This document shows, one piece after another, positions 50,594-63,107 of a stretch of DNA of 64,000 nucleotides. The stretch is from Diphasiastrum complanatum (lineage: Eukaryota > Streptophyta > Lycopodiopsida > Lycopodiales > Lycopodiaceae): NCBI GenBank assembly GCA_029204225.1, contig CM055097.1, positions 61,150,385 through 61,214,384 on the forward strand. Direction: 5' to 3'. A program made the position numbers and the translations under genes. The notes under the pieces are model-generated. The model was not told where the DNA came from. It was given only the letters and a program-made list of their open reading frames with translations, and did not search any database. How positions within the stretch are numbered: the stretch's first letter is position 1; each line of letters starts with the position of its first letter.

Positions 50594-50637
50594 ACCGGCT
50601 CTAGCATGCACCGGCTCTAGCATGCACCTTTCATGCA
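50594..50637 (-). promoter_or_regulatory. Tandem 16-bp repeat with three CATGCA (RY-core) sites
   Basis: The 16-bp unit ACCGGCTCTAGCATGC occurs twice in tandem (50594-50609, 50610-50625). CATGCA lies at 50605-50610, 50621-50626 and 50632-50637, about 185-217 bp before the reductase ATG. CATGCA is the core of the RY element bound by plant B3 factors such as ABI3. That the sites act on this gene is inference. Confidence 0.45.
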
Positions 50638-50639
50638 CC

Positions 50640-51856
50640 CAGCCGCCCATAATGTGTCACTAAACTCTTAAAAAAAATAAAAAAAATTATTTTCAGGATT
50701 GTCTTAACGATTCTCCATTAGAGCTATCTATTTTTAAGATTCCATCCATGACAACTTTTTATTTCGAGGGTAGATGAAAATGACAGCCAATCAAATTTGT
50801 AGAAAATACCAAACTCAATCTAAGCCATCGATCCACTTAAGATTTGAGTAGACACACATCAAGGAATCTTTCTGGCTTTGTTGTGTCAAGGGCTATTGTG
50901 AGAATGCTAAAAGTTGAGGTGTCACTCCTAGCTAAGCTTGAGCATTAAAATAAGTTCTTTTTAACTTTTAAATTTTTCTAAAATGCAATCATTTCTTTTT
51001 TGTTGTTTATTTAACATTTTGAAAGTATGACTTAAGGCAAAGGGTGTTTTCAGTGAGCTTTGTTTGCACTTCTAAATGGACGTAAAATTGCATTCAATGA
51101 TAAGTCGAGGGAGAGTAGGTTTGGAAAGATGCATTCAATGTCTTTGTTCTTGGACAATGTGGTCTTCCATTATCAATGTTGTGTGAAACTTATTATGGCA
51201 TAGGAGACTTGGTCATGAGCTTTTAAAATCTGTGGTTACTAAAAAAAACTCACCATAGTTACAAGTTTGATGCAATAGATGATTATAAGAAAAACCTCTG
51301 GAAGATTTAAAACAATGCTAAAATTCACAAAAGTTTAGCTTAATAGATTCACATCATATCAACACTTGGATCAATTACCAAGGATGTTAAATATGATGTA
51401 TATATTTAGTATCTAAAACATAGGATCATCTTTTATTTAGGAATATTTGCCATCTTACATGGAGTAAAAATGGAGTCCCGAAGTAGTACGTGGTTTTGTA
51501 GAAAATGGGGCCCATTTCACAATGTATGTAGAAATTAAGGTGATGAGTTATTTTAGGGTTTTGTACTTGGGTATAATCTTTAGTAGGAGGGTAAAAACTC
51601 TAAAGATTGGATCTGAGGTGAGGATCTATAAAAATATGTACTTCTCATTTTTATCATTGAGAGAAATCAAGTTTTTCTACTTTACAGACCTACATAATAA
51701 TTGGGAGAGTGCAATGAAGCTAGGATTTCCCACACGAATTTTCTTGTTCTAACACATTGTTTGTGTGTATGGTTGTAGGTGATGGTTGCAGGGGAGTATA
51801 ATCTTCTGAACTTGGCAATATGCCATAGATTGGGTTCAACTTGGTTAATTCCATTG
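50640..51856. other. Upstream flank of the reductase gene, no gene seen
   Basis: AT-rich sequence between the promoter repeats and copia element 2. A plus-strand frame at 51522-51752 is short and unplaced. Confidence 0.5.
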
Positions 51857-52796
<940 letters not shown>

Positions 52797-52797
52797 A

Positions 52798-53340
52798 TTA
52801 ATCAAATACAAACATGTTGTAGATGTACCTATGTTGTGTAATGTAAACCAACTTCTGTTTTCTGTCTTTATGGATTTGTATACCAAGGCAGAAATGAGCT
52901 TCGCCCAGATCGGTCATGTCGAATTTGGAAGATAGCATTGTCTTGGCCTCTTTTATCAGATCGGTATTGTTGCTGAAAAGCAATGTATCATCCACGTATA
53001 AAGTGATAATGATAAAAGACTGCTGCACTACTTTGAAGTAAACGTTTGAATCTGAAGAGCTAGGTGTGTAGTCATGATTAATAAGAAACGTATTGATCCT
53101 TTGAAACCATGCTCGAACAGACTGCTTCAAGCCATAAAGTGCCTTATGGAGTTTATACACATGATTGTGTTTACCCTCGATAATATAACCTTTGGGTTGC
53201 ACCATGTAAATGTCTTCTTCAATAACTCCATTAAGATATGTTGTCTGTAAATCCATTTGATGTATTTCCAAATCTGCTACAGTGGCAAATGATAGCAAAA
53301 GTCGAATACAATGCTTGACTACTGGACTGAAGGTCTCAGT
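52798..53340 (-). pseudogene. RT fragment of copia element 2
   Basis: An open frame to 53298 with DLEIHQMDLQTTYLNG, ALYGLKQSVRAWF, the intact LYVDDTLLFS and LGEAHFCLGIQI. It is closely similar to 15890-16410 of element 1. It is cut off on both sides by deletions, into the LTR at 52797 and into Gag at about 53372. Confidence 0.9.
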
Positions 53341-53606
53341 GTAATCGACGTTGTATACCTGAGAAAATCCTCTTCATCTTAAATTTCCACAAATGATAAT
53401 TGGATCCATTCAGCTTGTCTGCAATAAGACTTTGAAAATGAATCTGGAACTTAGTCCAACGATTGTATCGATGACGCTAAGATGTAGTAATGCCAACAAT
53501 AGGAAATCAATTCTCTGATACTGAAAGGTTGAAAAGAACTGAAGAGTATGATACTGATTTAATATCACGAAAGATATCAAGTTGTAGAAATTTCACTCTG
53601 AAATCA

Positions 53607-54201
53607 TGTCGGAAAGAGGTGTGCCGAAAATAGGTCGAACTCGAAAATAAACGAACTCGAATAAAAATAATTCGAACATCTAGAAAGAGACCTTGTCATT
53701 GATTGCTGATAAGCGGTGGAAATTGGTCGTAAATAGTCTGTCTGCATAAGTGAACCAAACTGTCACTTCTGCAGAAATGAACTAAAACAGCCAGATGCTC
53801 GCAAAAAGGCGACAGTGCCGACATTTTGCGAAAAATCTGACAGTGCCTCAAAATCTCTTTTAGGGTTGCCCCCACACTTTGCCAAAGTATCTCCTTAACA
53901 TTTGAGGCACTTTGGAAAAAGCAAAAAATGCAACTCTAAATATTTGCTCGCAAATCTTGATAGGCAACAGTTCACTAAAATGCAAAAAAAATGCGACACT
54001 GTGATTTTACACGAGATTCCTGACAGGCGAAAAATGCGAAGTGAGAGAAAATGAACATGCGACATTGTAGTCAAACTCCGTGTAAACACTTGTAAATCTA
54101 CAGACTGTAAAAGAACACGGGAAAATATGCAAAACAAGATAAACAATGGATGAGAATTAAAAACTGATTAGTCGATTAGTAAGAAGGAGAATAATTTAAC
54201 A
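53607..54201 (-). repeat. 5' LTR of copia element 2, with internal deletion
   Basis: Begins TGTCGGAAAGAGGTGTGCCG and ends ATAATTTAACA. Near 53690 it jumps from the first 90 bp of the LTR to the GTCATTGATTGCTGATAAG region, so the middle third, including the GA site, is missing. Confidence 0.85.
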
Positions 54202-54434
54202 CATTGGAGCATAAGTTAGAGACTAAGCTTTCTCTAACTCATTCTCTAGCTATATTGTGAAGAAGTAGCCTCTTAAATACATAAATTTCTTTTTAATTGA
54301 TGTTTCCTATGCATGCTCCCACCTACAGACCAATTCCTTGAAATTCATGTATAGTTTGGCTGTGTTAACATATATGGATGTTTTTTCTAAGACATGATCT
54401 ATACACATAATCCTATGAGGCAATATGCAATATT

Positions 54435-54438
<4 letters not shown>

Positions 54439-54473
<35 letters not shown>
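54439..54473. repeat. (CA)n microsatellite, about 17 units
   Basis: Pure AC dinucleotide run of 35 bp after TATTTATT. Confidence 0.97.
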
Positions 54474-54474
<1 letters not shown>

Positions 54475-54734
54475 CAAAAAGAAGAGACAAAATGCCGACA
54501 ATAGTTTGTGAAGATGCAGATTGACTAATTAGCTAGCTTTAATACAGCTTTTTGCTTCTTGAGAATCTATAGTATTTGACTACAATTTAGTCTCAAACTA
54601 ATGGGATACTTGCTTTTATTGGAATATTTTATAGTAACTTGTTACTATGGTTTTATTTATGAGATTTTTATCACAATCATGAAAATATAAAGAGAGTTGG
54701 ATTGTTGACAGTCTTATGTTGAGATTTGGTTCTA

Positions 54735-54987
54735 GACTTATGTAATGGCTATTTAGTTTATATTGTACACTTACTTCTCTACTCGACTACGGTTTTATCT
54801 CAAACTAATTAGTGTAATTATGTTCTAGACTTATGTAATGGCTTTTTTAATTTCAGTTGTACACTTACTTCTCTACTTGACTATGGTTTTATCTCAAACT
54901 AATTAGACTTATGTAATGGCTTTTTTAATTTCTATCGTACACTTACTTCTCTAATCGACTACGGATTTATCTCAAACTAATTAGTGT
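54735..54987. repeat. Three-copy tandem repeat of about 78-93 bp
   Basis: Units start GACTTATGTAATGGCT at 54735, 54828 and 54906 and end CTCAAACTAATTAG. They share GTACACTTACTTCTCTA in the middle. The first unit has an extra 15 bp. A partial relative (TAGTCTCAAACTAAT) lies near 54585. Confidence 0.88.
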
Positions 54988-55292
54988 CATGCTTTGTTGG
55001 ATATTCTCCTATAAGAAGTTGATAATATGGCTTTTTTTTATGAGATATTTTTTCGCAATTTTGTAAGTAAGTTGGTTCTTTGACTATTTCATGTTTTATT
55101 CTTACTTTACTGTACTTCTTACTTTTATGCCTTCTTGTTTTTGGTTTGTTGTGTGTTTCTTCTATGTCGTTCTACTTATGGGTTTTCCTTGTGCTCTTTT
55201 CAGGTCTTCTGTTTTAGATTTTTCTTGATGATTTTTATTGGGGTGGTTTATGTGATTTTAGGTGCCCTCGATGGGGCACAATATAATGTCGT

Positions 55293-55903
55293 CGAAGCAT
55301 ATTGATTCAGACCGATATCTGAGAGTAAATTCTCAACCAAATTGCTTCCTTTGTAGCTTGAGAGGTTGCGATATACTCTGATTCAGTGGAAGATAGAGCT
55401 ATCGAGGATTGCTTGCGATTGTTCCAGGAAATTGGACCATTGTTGAGGAAGAATATAAATCCGAAACTGGATTTACGAGTGTCTACATCTCCTTCCCAAC
55501 TTGCATATGTGTTGTACTTGACTTTGAAAATCCATTTGCAATCAACTATGCTTCTGCTAGCAAGTAATTTAACAATTGTCCATGTCTGGTTCTTGATAAG
55601 AGATGAATACTCTTTATCCATAACTTCTTTCCAGAGATCTGAATCAGGTTGACTGAGTGCCTCTTGGACAGACGTTGGTTCCTGAACAAGGTAGGCTGCA
55701 GACTCATCGATATACCTATGAGGTGGTCTGCTAGTTCTTGATGATCTCCTGGGCAATAGAGGAAGTCGATCATTTCCATCATATTGTAGTTGCTGAACTA
55801 CAACATCGTCATCTTCTGTTTCGTCGTTGATTTGTTGTTCGTCAGAAGTAGAAGAGCTTGGACCTTCAATGGGAATAGTCGACTGAAGAACTGGAAAGTT
55901 CAA
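55293..55903 (-). pseudogene. Integrase tail - RT start - RNase H in-frame fusion (element 3)
   Basis: One open frame of about 198 codons contains the serine-rich linker (IEGPSSSTSDEQ), the copia RT start (EALSQPDSDLWKEVMDKEYSSL, CKWIFKVKYN) and then directly the RNase H middle (EGDVDTRKSSFGFIFF, SSIALSSTESEYIATSQATKEAIW). The whole RT catalytic core is deleted, yet the frame is kept. The junction near 55500-55515 lies in a TGCATATGTGTTGTAC context that resembles both parental sites in element 1, so a short-homology deletion is likely. Confidence 0.9.
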
Positions 55904-56780
55904 TGCATCAAGAGAATTTGATGGGTCAGCTACATGGGGACTGCCCTTTCCTTTGAGGTCTTGAAACTGATCTTCGATGAAGATGACATCCCAGCTAGTG
56001 AATATCTTCTACTCGATGGGATCAAACAGCTTGTAGGCTTGATCTAAAGTAGTGTAGCTAATGAAAACACATCTAATACTCTGGAAGTTGAGCTTCTTCC
56101 TGAGATCACGAGAAATTTGCACAAAAGCAGTACATCCAAAAACTCATAAGTTTGATAAAGAAGGTTTGGTACCAGTCCAAACTTCGAATGGTGTTTTGTC
56201 TGAAAGACCTTTAGTAGGACATTTGTTCTAAATATAGGTTGTTGTTAAAACAGCTTCAATCTAGAAGCACTTCGGAAGTGTCGCATGTGATAACATGCAC
56301 TTTGCCGATTCAACTAAGGTTCTGTTCTTTCTCTCATCAAGGCCATTTGACTGAGGCGAATAGGAGGTAATGTATTGTTGTGCAATGTCGTTGCTAAGGC
56401 AATACTCCTTGAATTTGGTGGAGATGTATTCGTCCCCATTATCTGACCTCAGTGCTTTGATAGTTTGATTTTCAGCATGCTCTTTAAATTGTTTGAATTT
56501 GATTAAAGCCTCTGATTTTCTGTTTAATAAAATAAACAACTATTTGTTTGGAGAATTTGTCAATAAAGGTAATGAAATACTTTGTATCTGGCAATGAAGG
56601 AGTTTGCATAGGTCCACATATATCTGTATAAACAACATCTAACAGACCTTTTGTTGCATGCATATGGTTTGATCTAAAAGGAATTCTAGCTTGCTTTCCA
56701 AAGATGCAGTTATGACAGATAGGGAGATCGACCTTATCAGAAGGATAGTTGAGATCAAGAACCATGGATTGTCTAGACAT
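55904..56780 (-). pseudogene. Integrase region of copia element 3
   Basis: Open pieces at 56261-56539 and 56484-56780 hold VYTDICGPMQT, with the first catalytic D, FITFIDKFSK, ALRSDNGDEYIS, with the second, and the YSPQSNGLDERKNRTL block, with E. The catalytic triad is therefore readable, but split by a frame change near 56510. The zinc region (CHNCIFGKQ) precedes it. The part left of 56260 is broken. Confidence 0.87.
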
Positions 56781-57372
56781 GTTGACCTAAATTTGTAATT
56801 CTACTTACTGATAACATATTTGTAGAGAGTTTAGGAACATATAAGACCTTTGATAGTAATTTGAATTGATCATGTTGAAATCGCAATCTTACAGTGCCTT
56901 CACCTTCAATAGTGTGAGTAACTATTGTCACCAAGATGAACAAATTTCTTCGTGTTGTAAGCATGTAGGAGTTGAAGATCTCATGTTGATTGGTCACAGA
57001 ATCCAGAAACCATGAATCATCCAAAAATGTGCTTTGATCTTTGACCATGAATGCGCCTTTGTCCACTTCGACCTGGGGAGATGATGAAACTATGTTTGCT
57101 TGTTGACAAGTTTGCTTGGCTGCATTCTTTGCTTGGAGAATTCGGCATTCCTTGATCTCATGGTTATTGCACTTGCAATACCTGCAAAACATCTTCTTCT
57201 TCGATTGTGGATCTGATGATTGTGCTTGACTTTGAGTCTGTTTTTGATTCGTTGCAGCCTTCTTGGAGCTTTTCTGCTTCTGTCGCTTAGAGCCTTTGTT
57301 GACATATAGAGCCTGAGAGGAGGAAGTAGACAAAGTGTCTTGACTTATTCTATTGTCTTCTTGCAGCAACAT
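56773..57372 (-). pseudogene. Gag zinc knuckle and damaged protease of copia element 3
   Basis: The frame of about 199 codons holds the knuckle CRYCKCNNHEIKEC and then the protease, where WFLDS is followed directly by VTNQHE. Compared with element 1 (WFLDSGATQHMT), 15 bp are missing, removing G and A of the DSGA catalytic motif while keeping the phase. After that the VLYVPKLSTN block is intact. Confidence 0.88.
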
Positions 57373-57887
57373 AGTGATAACTCTAGTAAGAGTTAAATCT
57401 GAGTGTGTCGATTACCCATTTCTCATATGTAGCTTGAAAGCAATGTCATAATTGCGTCTTGATCATCTATGACTGATCTGACAGGGGCCATCCGTTGCAA
57501 GAGATTCTTAAACTGGTTAATGTGACTCTGAAGAGAATCACCAGTAGACATCTTGAATGTGAAGAATTTCCTTCGTAGATGTAACTTAGTAGTTATGTCC
57601 CTCACGTCATGTAGTGATTTCAGGATGTTCCAAATGTCTCTTGACATTTTAGCTTCAGCTATGTGTCCAATCTGTGTATCTGATATATTGAGGATAATTA
57701 GCGCGAAAGCTTTACCGTCCTTCAATTTTCACTTGGAGTCGTCGTCTTCAGGTTTTACTTTTGTACTTGTAAAAACGTCCCATAATTCGCTGGCAATTAG
57801 CAAGGTCTTCATCTTAAATTTTCACAAATGATAATTGGATCCATTCAGCTTGTATGTGATAAGACCAGCTTTACTTTGAGAATCCAT
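57373..57887 (-). pseudogene. Gag of copia element 3
   Basis: Starts at the ATG at 57887 (MDSQSKAGLI), with LNGSNYHL, ISDTQIGHIAEAKMSRDIWN and TKLHLRRKFFTFKM. Stops near 57820 and 57730 and a break near 57420 inactivate it. The start agrees with the primer site about 160 bp upstream. Confidence 0.87.
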
Positions 57888-58031
57888 CTGGAACTTAGTC
57901 TGTCGATTCTATCGATGATGCTAAGATGCAGAAATGCCAACAATAGGAAATCAATTTTCTGATATTGAAAAGTTGAAAAGAACTAAAGAGTATGATTATC
58001 AATTTGACATCGCGAAAGATATCAAGTATTA

Positions 58032-58051
58032 GAGATTTGGCTCTGATACCA
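58032..58051 (-). other. Primer-binding site of copia element 3
   Basis: The minus strand reads TGGTATCAGAGCCAAATC directly after the LTR end CCGACA. It is the best preserved initiator tRNA-Met primer site of this family in the window. Confidence 0.88.
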
Positions 58052-59165
58052 TGTCGGAAAGAGATGTGCAGAAGATAGGTCGAACTGGAAAAAACGAACT
58101 CGAAAAGAAACAAATGAAAATAATTTGAGTGTCTAGAAAGAAAACTTTTCGTGCATGGTGGAATAAACTATCTTCCTCTTTCTCTATGCATGACTGCGCC
58201 TATCAATTTTTGAATAAAACAATAGTGATAGAAATCATGTTCGATCTTATAGTAACTAACTTTGATATCATCAGTACTACAATGATTACGTAGCCAAACA
58301 ATAGTGCATTGAATTATCAGACAAATAATTTGTCGCAAATAACTACAGAGAACACATACATTCTGAGACGAAGTTGAACGCAATAAAAGATAGTATTGAT
58401 TCAGTATGAAAACGAAATAGAAGTAAATGAGTACAATAAGTTGCGGATCAAAGCTGCATACTTTATGCTATCTCTGAACGGCTAAAATGAAAGTTTGAAT
58501 TAAGTGAAATGTTGATAAGCAGTAGCGCAATAGCAATCTCTAAAACAACTCTAAGAAGTGAGCTAGAATGCTCAGGAGTGTTCAAGCTCGCAGAGCTAAC
58601 TATTGAAATGCTTCTTTTGATAATAACTTCCAAACTGTATGAATATGAACAACTATTTATACTAAGAAATTAGGTCATCAATTGCGATTGCCAGTTGGCT
58701 GGTGTCCACTGGCATCCATCTGGTTCCTTGTCATTGATTGTTGATAAGCGGTGAAAATTGGCCATAAACAGTCTGTCTGCATAAATGAACCAAACTGTCA
58801 CTTCTGCAAAAATGAACAAAAACAGCTACAGGCGACATTGTCTCAAAAAGGCAATAGTGTCGGCATTTTGCGAAAAACATGACAGTGCCTTAAAATCTCT
58901 TTTAGGGTTGTCCCACACTTTGCTAGAGTCATTTTCTTAACATTTGAAGCACTTTGGAAAAAGCAAAAAAATGCGACTCTGCATATTTGCTCACAAATCC
59001 TGAAAGGCGACAGTGTCGCTAAAATGCGAAAATGCCGACACTACGATTTTACACGAGATTCTGGAAATGCAAAAAACCGAAGTGAGAGAAAATGAAAATG
59101 CGACATTGTAGTCAAACTTCGTGGATTTTCAGCAGACTGTGTAAAAACTAAGGAAAAATCCTAAG
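58052..59165 (-). repeat. 5' LTR of copia element 3
   Basis: Starts TGTCGGAAAGAGATGTGCAG and follows the element 1 LTR to about 59165, without the final 40-50 bp. At the GA site (about 58592) there is no GA expansion (CTCGCAGAGCTAAC). Confidence 0.86.
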
Positions 59166-60975
59166 GCTTTGAAAGATAGAAACTCTTAGTTTCTTCAAAG
59201 ATGTAGTAGCAACGCATACAATTCTGACAAGAACTCTGAACGCAATAAAAGACAATGATTGATTCAGATTAATATATAGAAATACAAACCAGATTGATGC
59301 TCTGAGTACAAGACAATAGCGAACAAAACCTTGTGCTCAAGAAATTAGCTCCGCTTTGTAAACGTTATGGGCTTATTACTAATAATCAATCTGAAAGAAA
59401 AAATCGATGCATGAAGGCATCTATAGTGTCTATCTGGTCTCTTTCGCTATATTTTGATTAGATTACAATAGTCATCTATATACAATTTACATTTGTGCAG
59501 ATGAGTGTACAAGAAGATGGCATGGAGCCGTTTTGTCGTCTGGAGTAGATCGTGGTGGTTGCTTCATTGTCAAGTAATTGCACAATACAGGAAGTGAGCG
59601 TGAGAAGGCTTTGACTATTCAAAGTTGAGCATGTCGCTGCAGATAGGCGATAAAGTCGTGATAGTATGGTCTTCGACGATAGTCAGGCGAGTCGACAAGT
59701 TGGACCTCCCGATAAGTCGACCAAATCAACTAGTCGAGCGAGTCAGCAAGTCAGACCAGGTCGACATGTTGCATGAGTCTTTCAAGCCTATCTTGGATAA
59801 TAAGATATTTTTGCAGACTATGCGACAATGCGTGTAAAACTGCAGCAATGTGAATGGAACTAGATTAACATGGGATTTAGGATAGTAGAGAAATAAATCC
59901 AACACCCCCCCTTAATCTGGATTTGTGAATGCCTTGATCTTCAGACTAAGAAATGCACAAAATCAGTTGTGTGTATTAATGCTCAATGCCTTGGTAAACA
60001 CATCTGCAATCATGTCTTGCGTCCAACAATAAGTTAAGCTTACCTCTCTATCAAGAATCTTACCCCCAACATAGTGATATCGAATCTCAATGTGCTTACT
60101 CCTAGGGTAAATCTAGGGTTGGCCGATAAGGCAATGCTCTCGTCAATGCATGCTAGCACATCATTAAAGGCTTTAACTCTCAACACAAGAGCATAAGCAC
60201 TCTCTTCATTCTTTTGCATAGATTGAAAGATTTTCCTTCTAAGAGTAAGTACTCTTGATGTAGACTTGGATTCATAAAGCTTCTTCAAAGCTTCCCAAGC
60301 CTCATTAGATGATTTGCACTTATCAACTTCTTTGAGAAGCTCATTGATAACATTCATCTTTATGATATATAGAGCTCTTTAGCTCTCTTGTCATTTCTCA
60401 TTTGATCTCGTTGTGCCAAGGACCTTTCTTCCACTCCTACAACAATGTCCAACAACACATTCATCTCAAGGAGAGACTCTATTCTCACCTTCCAAGTAGA
60501 ATAGTTGCTTGAGGTAAGCCTATCACTGCTTTCCAACATTAAGCCTCCATTTGTAGCCATGTTGCAATGACCTGATCCTCTCTTTCAACCTGTTTCAATG
60601 CACAAAGCACTCTCTTGAATGTCAACAAACGAACTCAAGAAGAAATCACAAAGATATGGAACCTCTAGCTCAAATCTCTTTGTTGCACCAAACCTAGCAA
60701 AATCAACACATAGAATGGAAGGTACTTGATCAACACATGATCAACCTACAATACCATAAACTTTTACACTTCCTAAACTTAGAAAACACTCTTGAGAAGT
60801 CCAGAAACCTCAAAAACAAGAGATCCAAACAAATTTAGGATTTTGACAAACATACAAAGAATTGAATCATCCAACTATATGCAAATGCTACAAAGTTGAT
60901 ATAGAATCTTGCAATCTTCAATGAGACCTATCTAATGCAATTAAAGTCGTCCAAATCCAGTAAGTAGTGTGTGAA
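59166..60975 (-). mobile_element. Copia element E, related family, internally deleted
   Basis: A sequence related to the element 1 LTR (sharing GAACGCAATAAAAGA) runs to CCAACA at 59904. Next come a purine tract (minus: AAGGGGGGG), the end of RNase H, Gag and a leader to about 60975, where the similarity to the copia D leader ends. Integrase, RT, protease and the 5' LTR are missing. Confidence 0.78.
59914..60560 (-). pseudogene. Gag fused to RNase H end (element E)
   Basis: Gag starts at the ATG at 60560 (MATNGGLMLESSDRLTSS), is broken by a stop near 60360, and continues with EAWEALKKLYESKSTSRVLTL, RVKAFNDVLACIDE. This is joined in frame to SIALSANPRFTLGVS, the RNase H end of a copia pol, followed by further RNase H blocks to about 59914. 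About 3 kb of normal coding sequence is missing at the joint near 60135. Confidence 0.85.
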
Positions 60976-61785
60976 ATCCTTCAATATTGCAATATTCTAA
61001 ATATTACTTCACTCTGTAATTGTTTGACTATAAAATCACTTTAGTACTAATGATTTCAAACTTGGTTGTTAAAAGATCAAACGTTACAATTTTCATGATA
61101 GCCTTGTTTGATTTCTGATAGGCATAGCCATGCATAGGAAAGAAGGATCATTTTGTTGCGCTCGATAATTTGTTCATAGATTTTGACTTATCGACTCTTC
61201 CCTTCCTTCTTCCAACAAAAGCATATGTGCAGGGTTGTACGAGTGTCCTAACCAAAACTATGGAGGGAGAGATAGAAAGGGACTACCAAATAAACTCCAT
61301 TTTTTTGGTCAAAGTTTGTCCACAATTCTTCGAGTGTGTTGGTCAATATGGCTCTCTTAAGTGCAAGAGAAACAAGATTGGTGATACATTGAGGAGTACA
61401 TGACCATCATGTTTGCATAGGAGTGAGCAAACAAAGATAACAAACAATAAGAGATAAAGTTGCAAATATACTTTGAGTCGATAGAGGAGCTGGTCCTAGA
61501 AAAGTCCAAATGAAAATAGCAAGAGATTTTATTACAATCTATGTCATTAGAGGAGATGAAATTATGGATGTAGACATAGGTAGAGTGGAAAGGAGTTTCA
61601 ACCTCTAGTCATGCACAATGGATTCGAAGGATGGTTAGCACTGCAAAAAAGGACTTGTGTCCTCCATCAGATTCTCTTGACTTGTTGTTGGACCTCAAGA
61701 GAACTTGTCGTTATGATTTTTTCCATGGTATGTTGTTTCTAGGTCAAGGAGCAGATGCAGATAGTGTCATGTGTTCAAGATGTCT
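60976..61785. other. No recognisable gene
   Basis: A plus-strand frame of 77 codons at 61170-61403 has no recognisable relative. Nothing else could be supported. Confidence 0.45.
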
Positions 61786-62501
61786 ATGGTCTACTAGCTC
61801 TTGATGATCATCTGGGAAATAGAGAAAGTTGATCATTTTCATCATACTGTAGTCATTGAACTGCAACATCATCATCTTTTGATTCGTCGTTGATATGTTG
61901 TTCGTCGAAAGTAGATGAGCTTGGACCTTCAATGGGAATAGTCGACTGAGGAACGGGGAAGTTCAATATGTCAGGAGAATTTGACAGGTCGACTATGTGG
62001 GCACTGCCTTTTGCTTTGAGGTCGATAAACTGATCTTCGGTGAAAATGACATCCCAGCTAGTGAATATCTTCGACTCGATGGGATCGAACAACTTGTAGG
62101 CTTGATCTGAAGTAGTGTAGCTGATGAAAAAACATTTGATACTGTAGAGGTCGAGCTTCTTCCGGAGATCATGAGGAATCTGCGCATAAGCAGTACATCC
62201 AAAAACTCGTAAGTTTGATAAAGAAGGTTTGGTACTTGTCCAAACTTCGAATGGTGTTTTGTTTTAGTAGGACATCTGTTCTGAATATAAGTTGATGTCG
62301 AAGCAGCTTCAGCCCAGAAGGACTTTGGAAGTGTCGCATGTGATAACTTGCACTTTGTCGATTTGACTAAGGTTTTGTTCTTTCTCTCGGCAAGACCATT
62401 TGACTAAGGCAAATAGGAGGTAATGTATTGTTGCTCAATGTCGTTGTTAAGGCAGTACTCCTTGAATTCAGTGGAGATGTGTTCACCATCGTTGTCGGAC
62501 C
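61786..62501 (-). pseudogene. Integrase C-terminal region and linker of copia element 4
   Basis: Pieces include IFTSWDVIFTEDQFIDLKAKG and the IPIEGPSSSTFDEQ linker. Frames are broken repeatedly. Order and sequence match element 3. Confidence 0.85.
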
Positions 62502-63107
62502 TTAGTGCTTTGATTCATTTGCCAGTTTGATTTTCTGCATGCTCTTTGCATTGTCTAAATTTGATGAAGCTTCTGATTTTTGTTTAATGAAGTAAACAAC
62601 TGTTCTTCTAGAGAATTCGTCAATAAAGGTAATGAAGTACTTTGCATCTAGCAATGAAGGAGTTTGCATAGGTCCACATATATCTGAATGAACAACATCT
62701 AACAGGCCTTGTGTTGCATGCCTATGACTCAATCTAAAAGGAATCCCAATCTGCTTTCCAAGGATGCAGCTATGACAGATAGGGAGATCGACTTTGCCAG
62801 AAGGATAGTTGAGATCAAGAGCCATGAATTGTCTGGACATGTTTGATACATATGCATAATTCAAGTGTCCTAAGCGATGATGCCATAGTGATGCTTTATT
62901 GACAAAAATAGAGGCTTTCAAGGCTTGACTAGAATCAGAATAACAATGTGCCAATCTATATAAGTATCCATGCCTCTTGCCGAGTGCAAGGATCTTATTA
63001 CTCCTATCGATAATTCTGCATTGATCAGACTCAAACTCCAACTTATGACCTAGATTTGTAATTCTACTTATTGATAGCAGATTTGTAGAGAGTTTAGGAA
63101 CATACAA
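62502..63107 (-). pseudogene. Pre-integrase and integrase start of copia element 4
   Basis: An open frame of about 201 codons: VPKLSTNLLSISRIT, LGKRHGYLYRLAHCY, the zinc region (HHRLGHLN..CHSCILGKQ) and VVHSDICGPMQT with the catalytic D intact, then FITFIDEFSRRTVVYFIKQ. The frame is lost after that, before the second D. Confidence 0.9.

Larger units (their letters stand above)
54202..55292. other. Non-coding stretch with a (CA)n tract and a tandem repeat
   Basis: Between two copia copies; no gene recognised. Contents are listed separately: (CA)n at 54439-54473 and a three-copy repeat at 54735-54987. Confidence 0.6.
55293..59165 (-). mobile_element. Copia element 3, 5' LTR present, 3' end lost
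   Basis: Minus-strand member of the element 1 family. A 5' LTR (58052-59165) adjoins a good primer site, then Gag, protease, integrase and an RT-RNase H fusion that stops at 55293 inside RNase H. No 3' LTR follows, so the left end is truncated. The LTR itself breaks off at 59165, where element E begins. Confidence 0.87.

Noticed and set aside
61170-61403. Plus-strand frame of 77 codons
   Set aside because: No recognisable motif or partner exon; kept only as a note.
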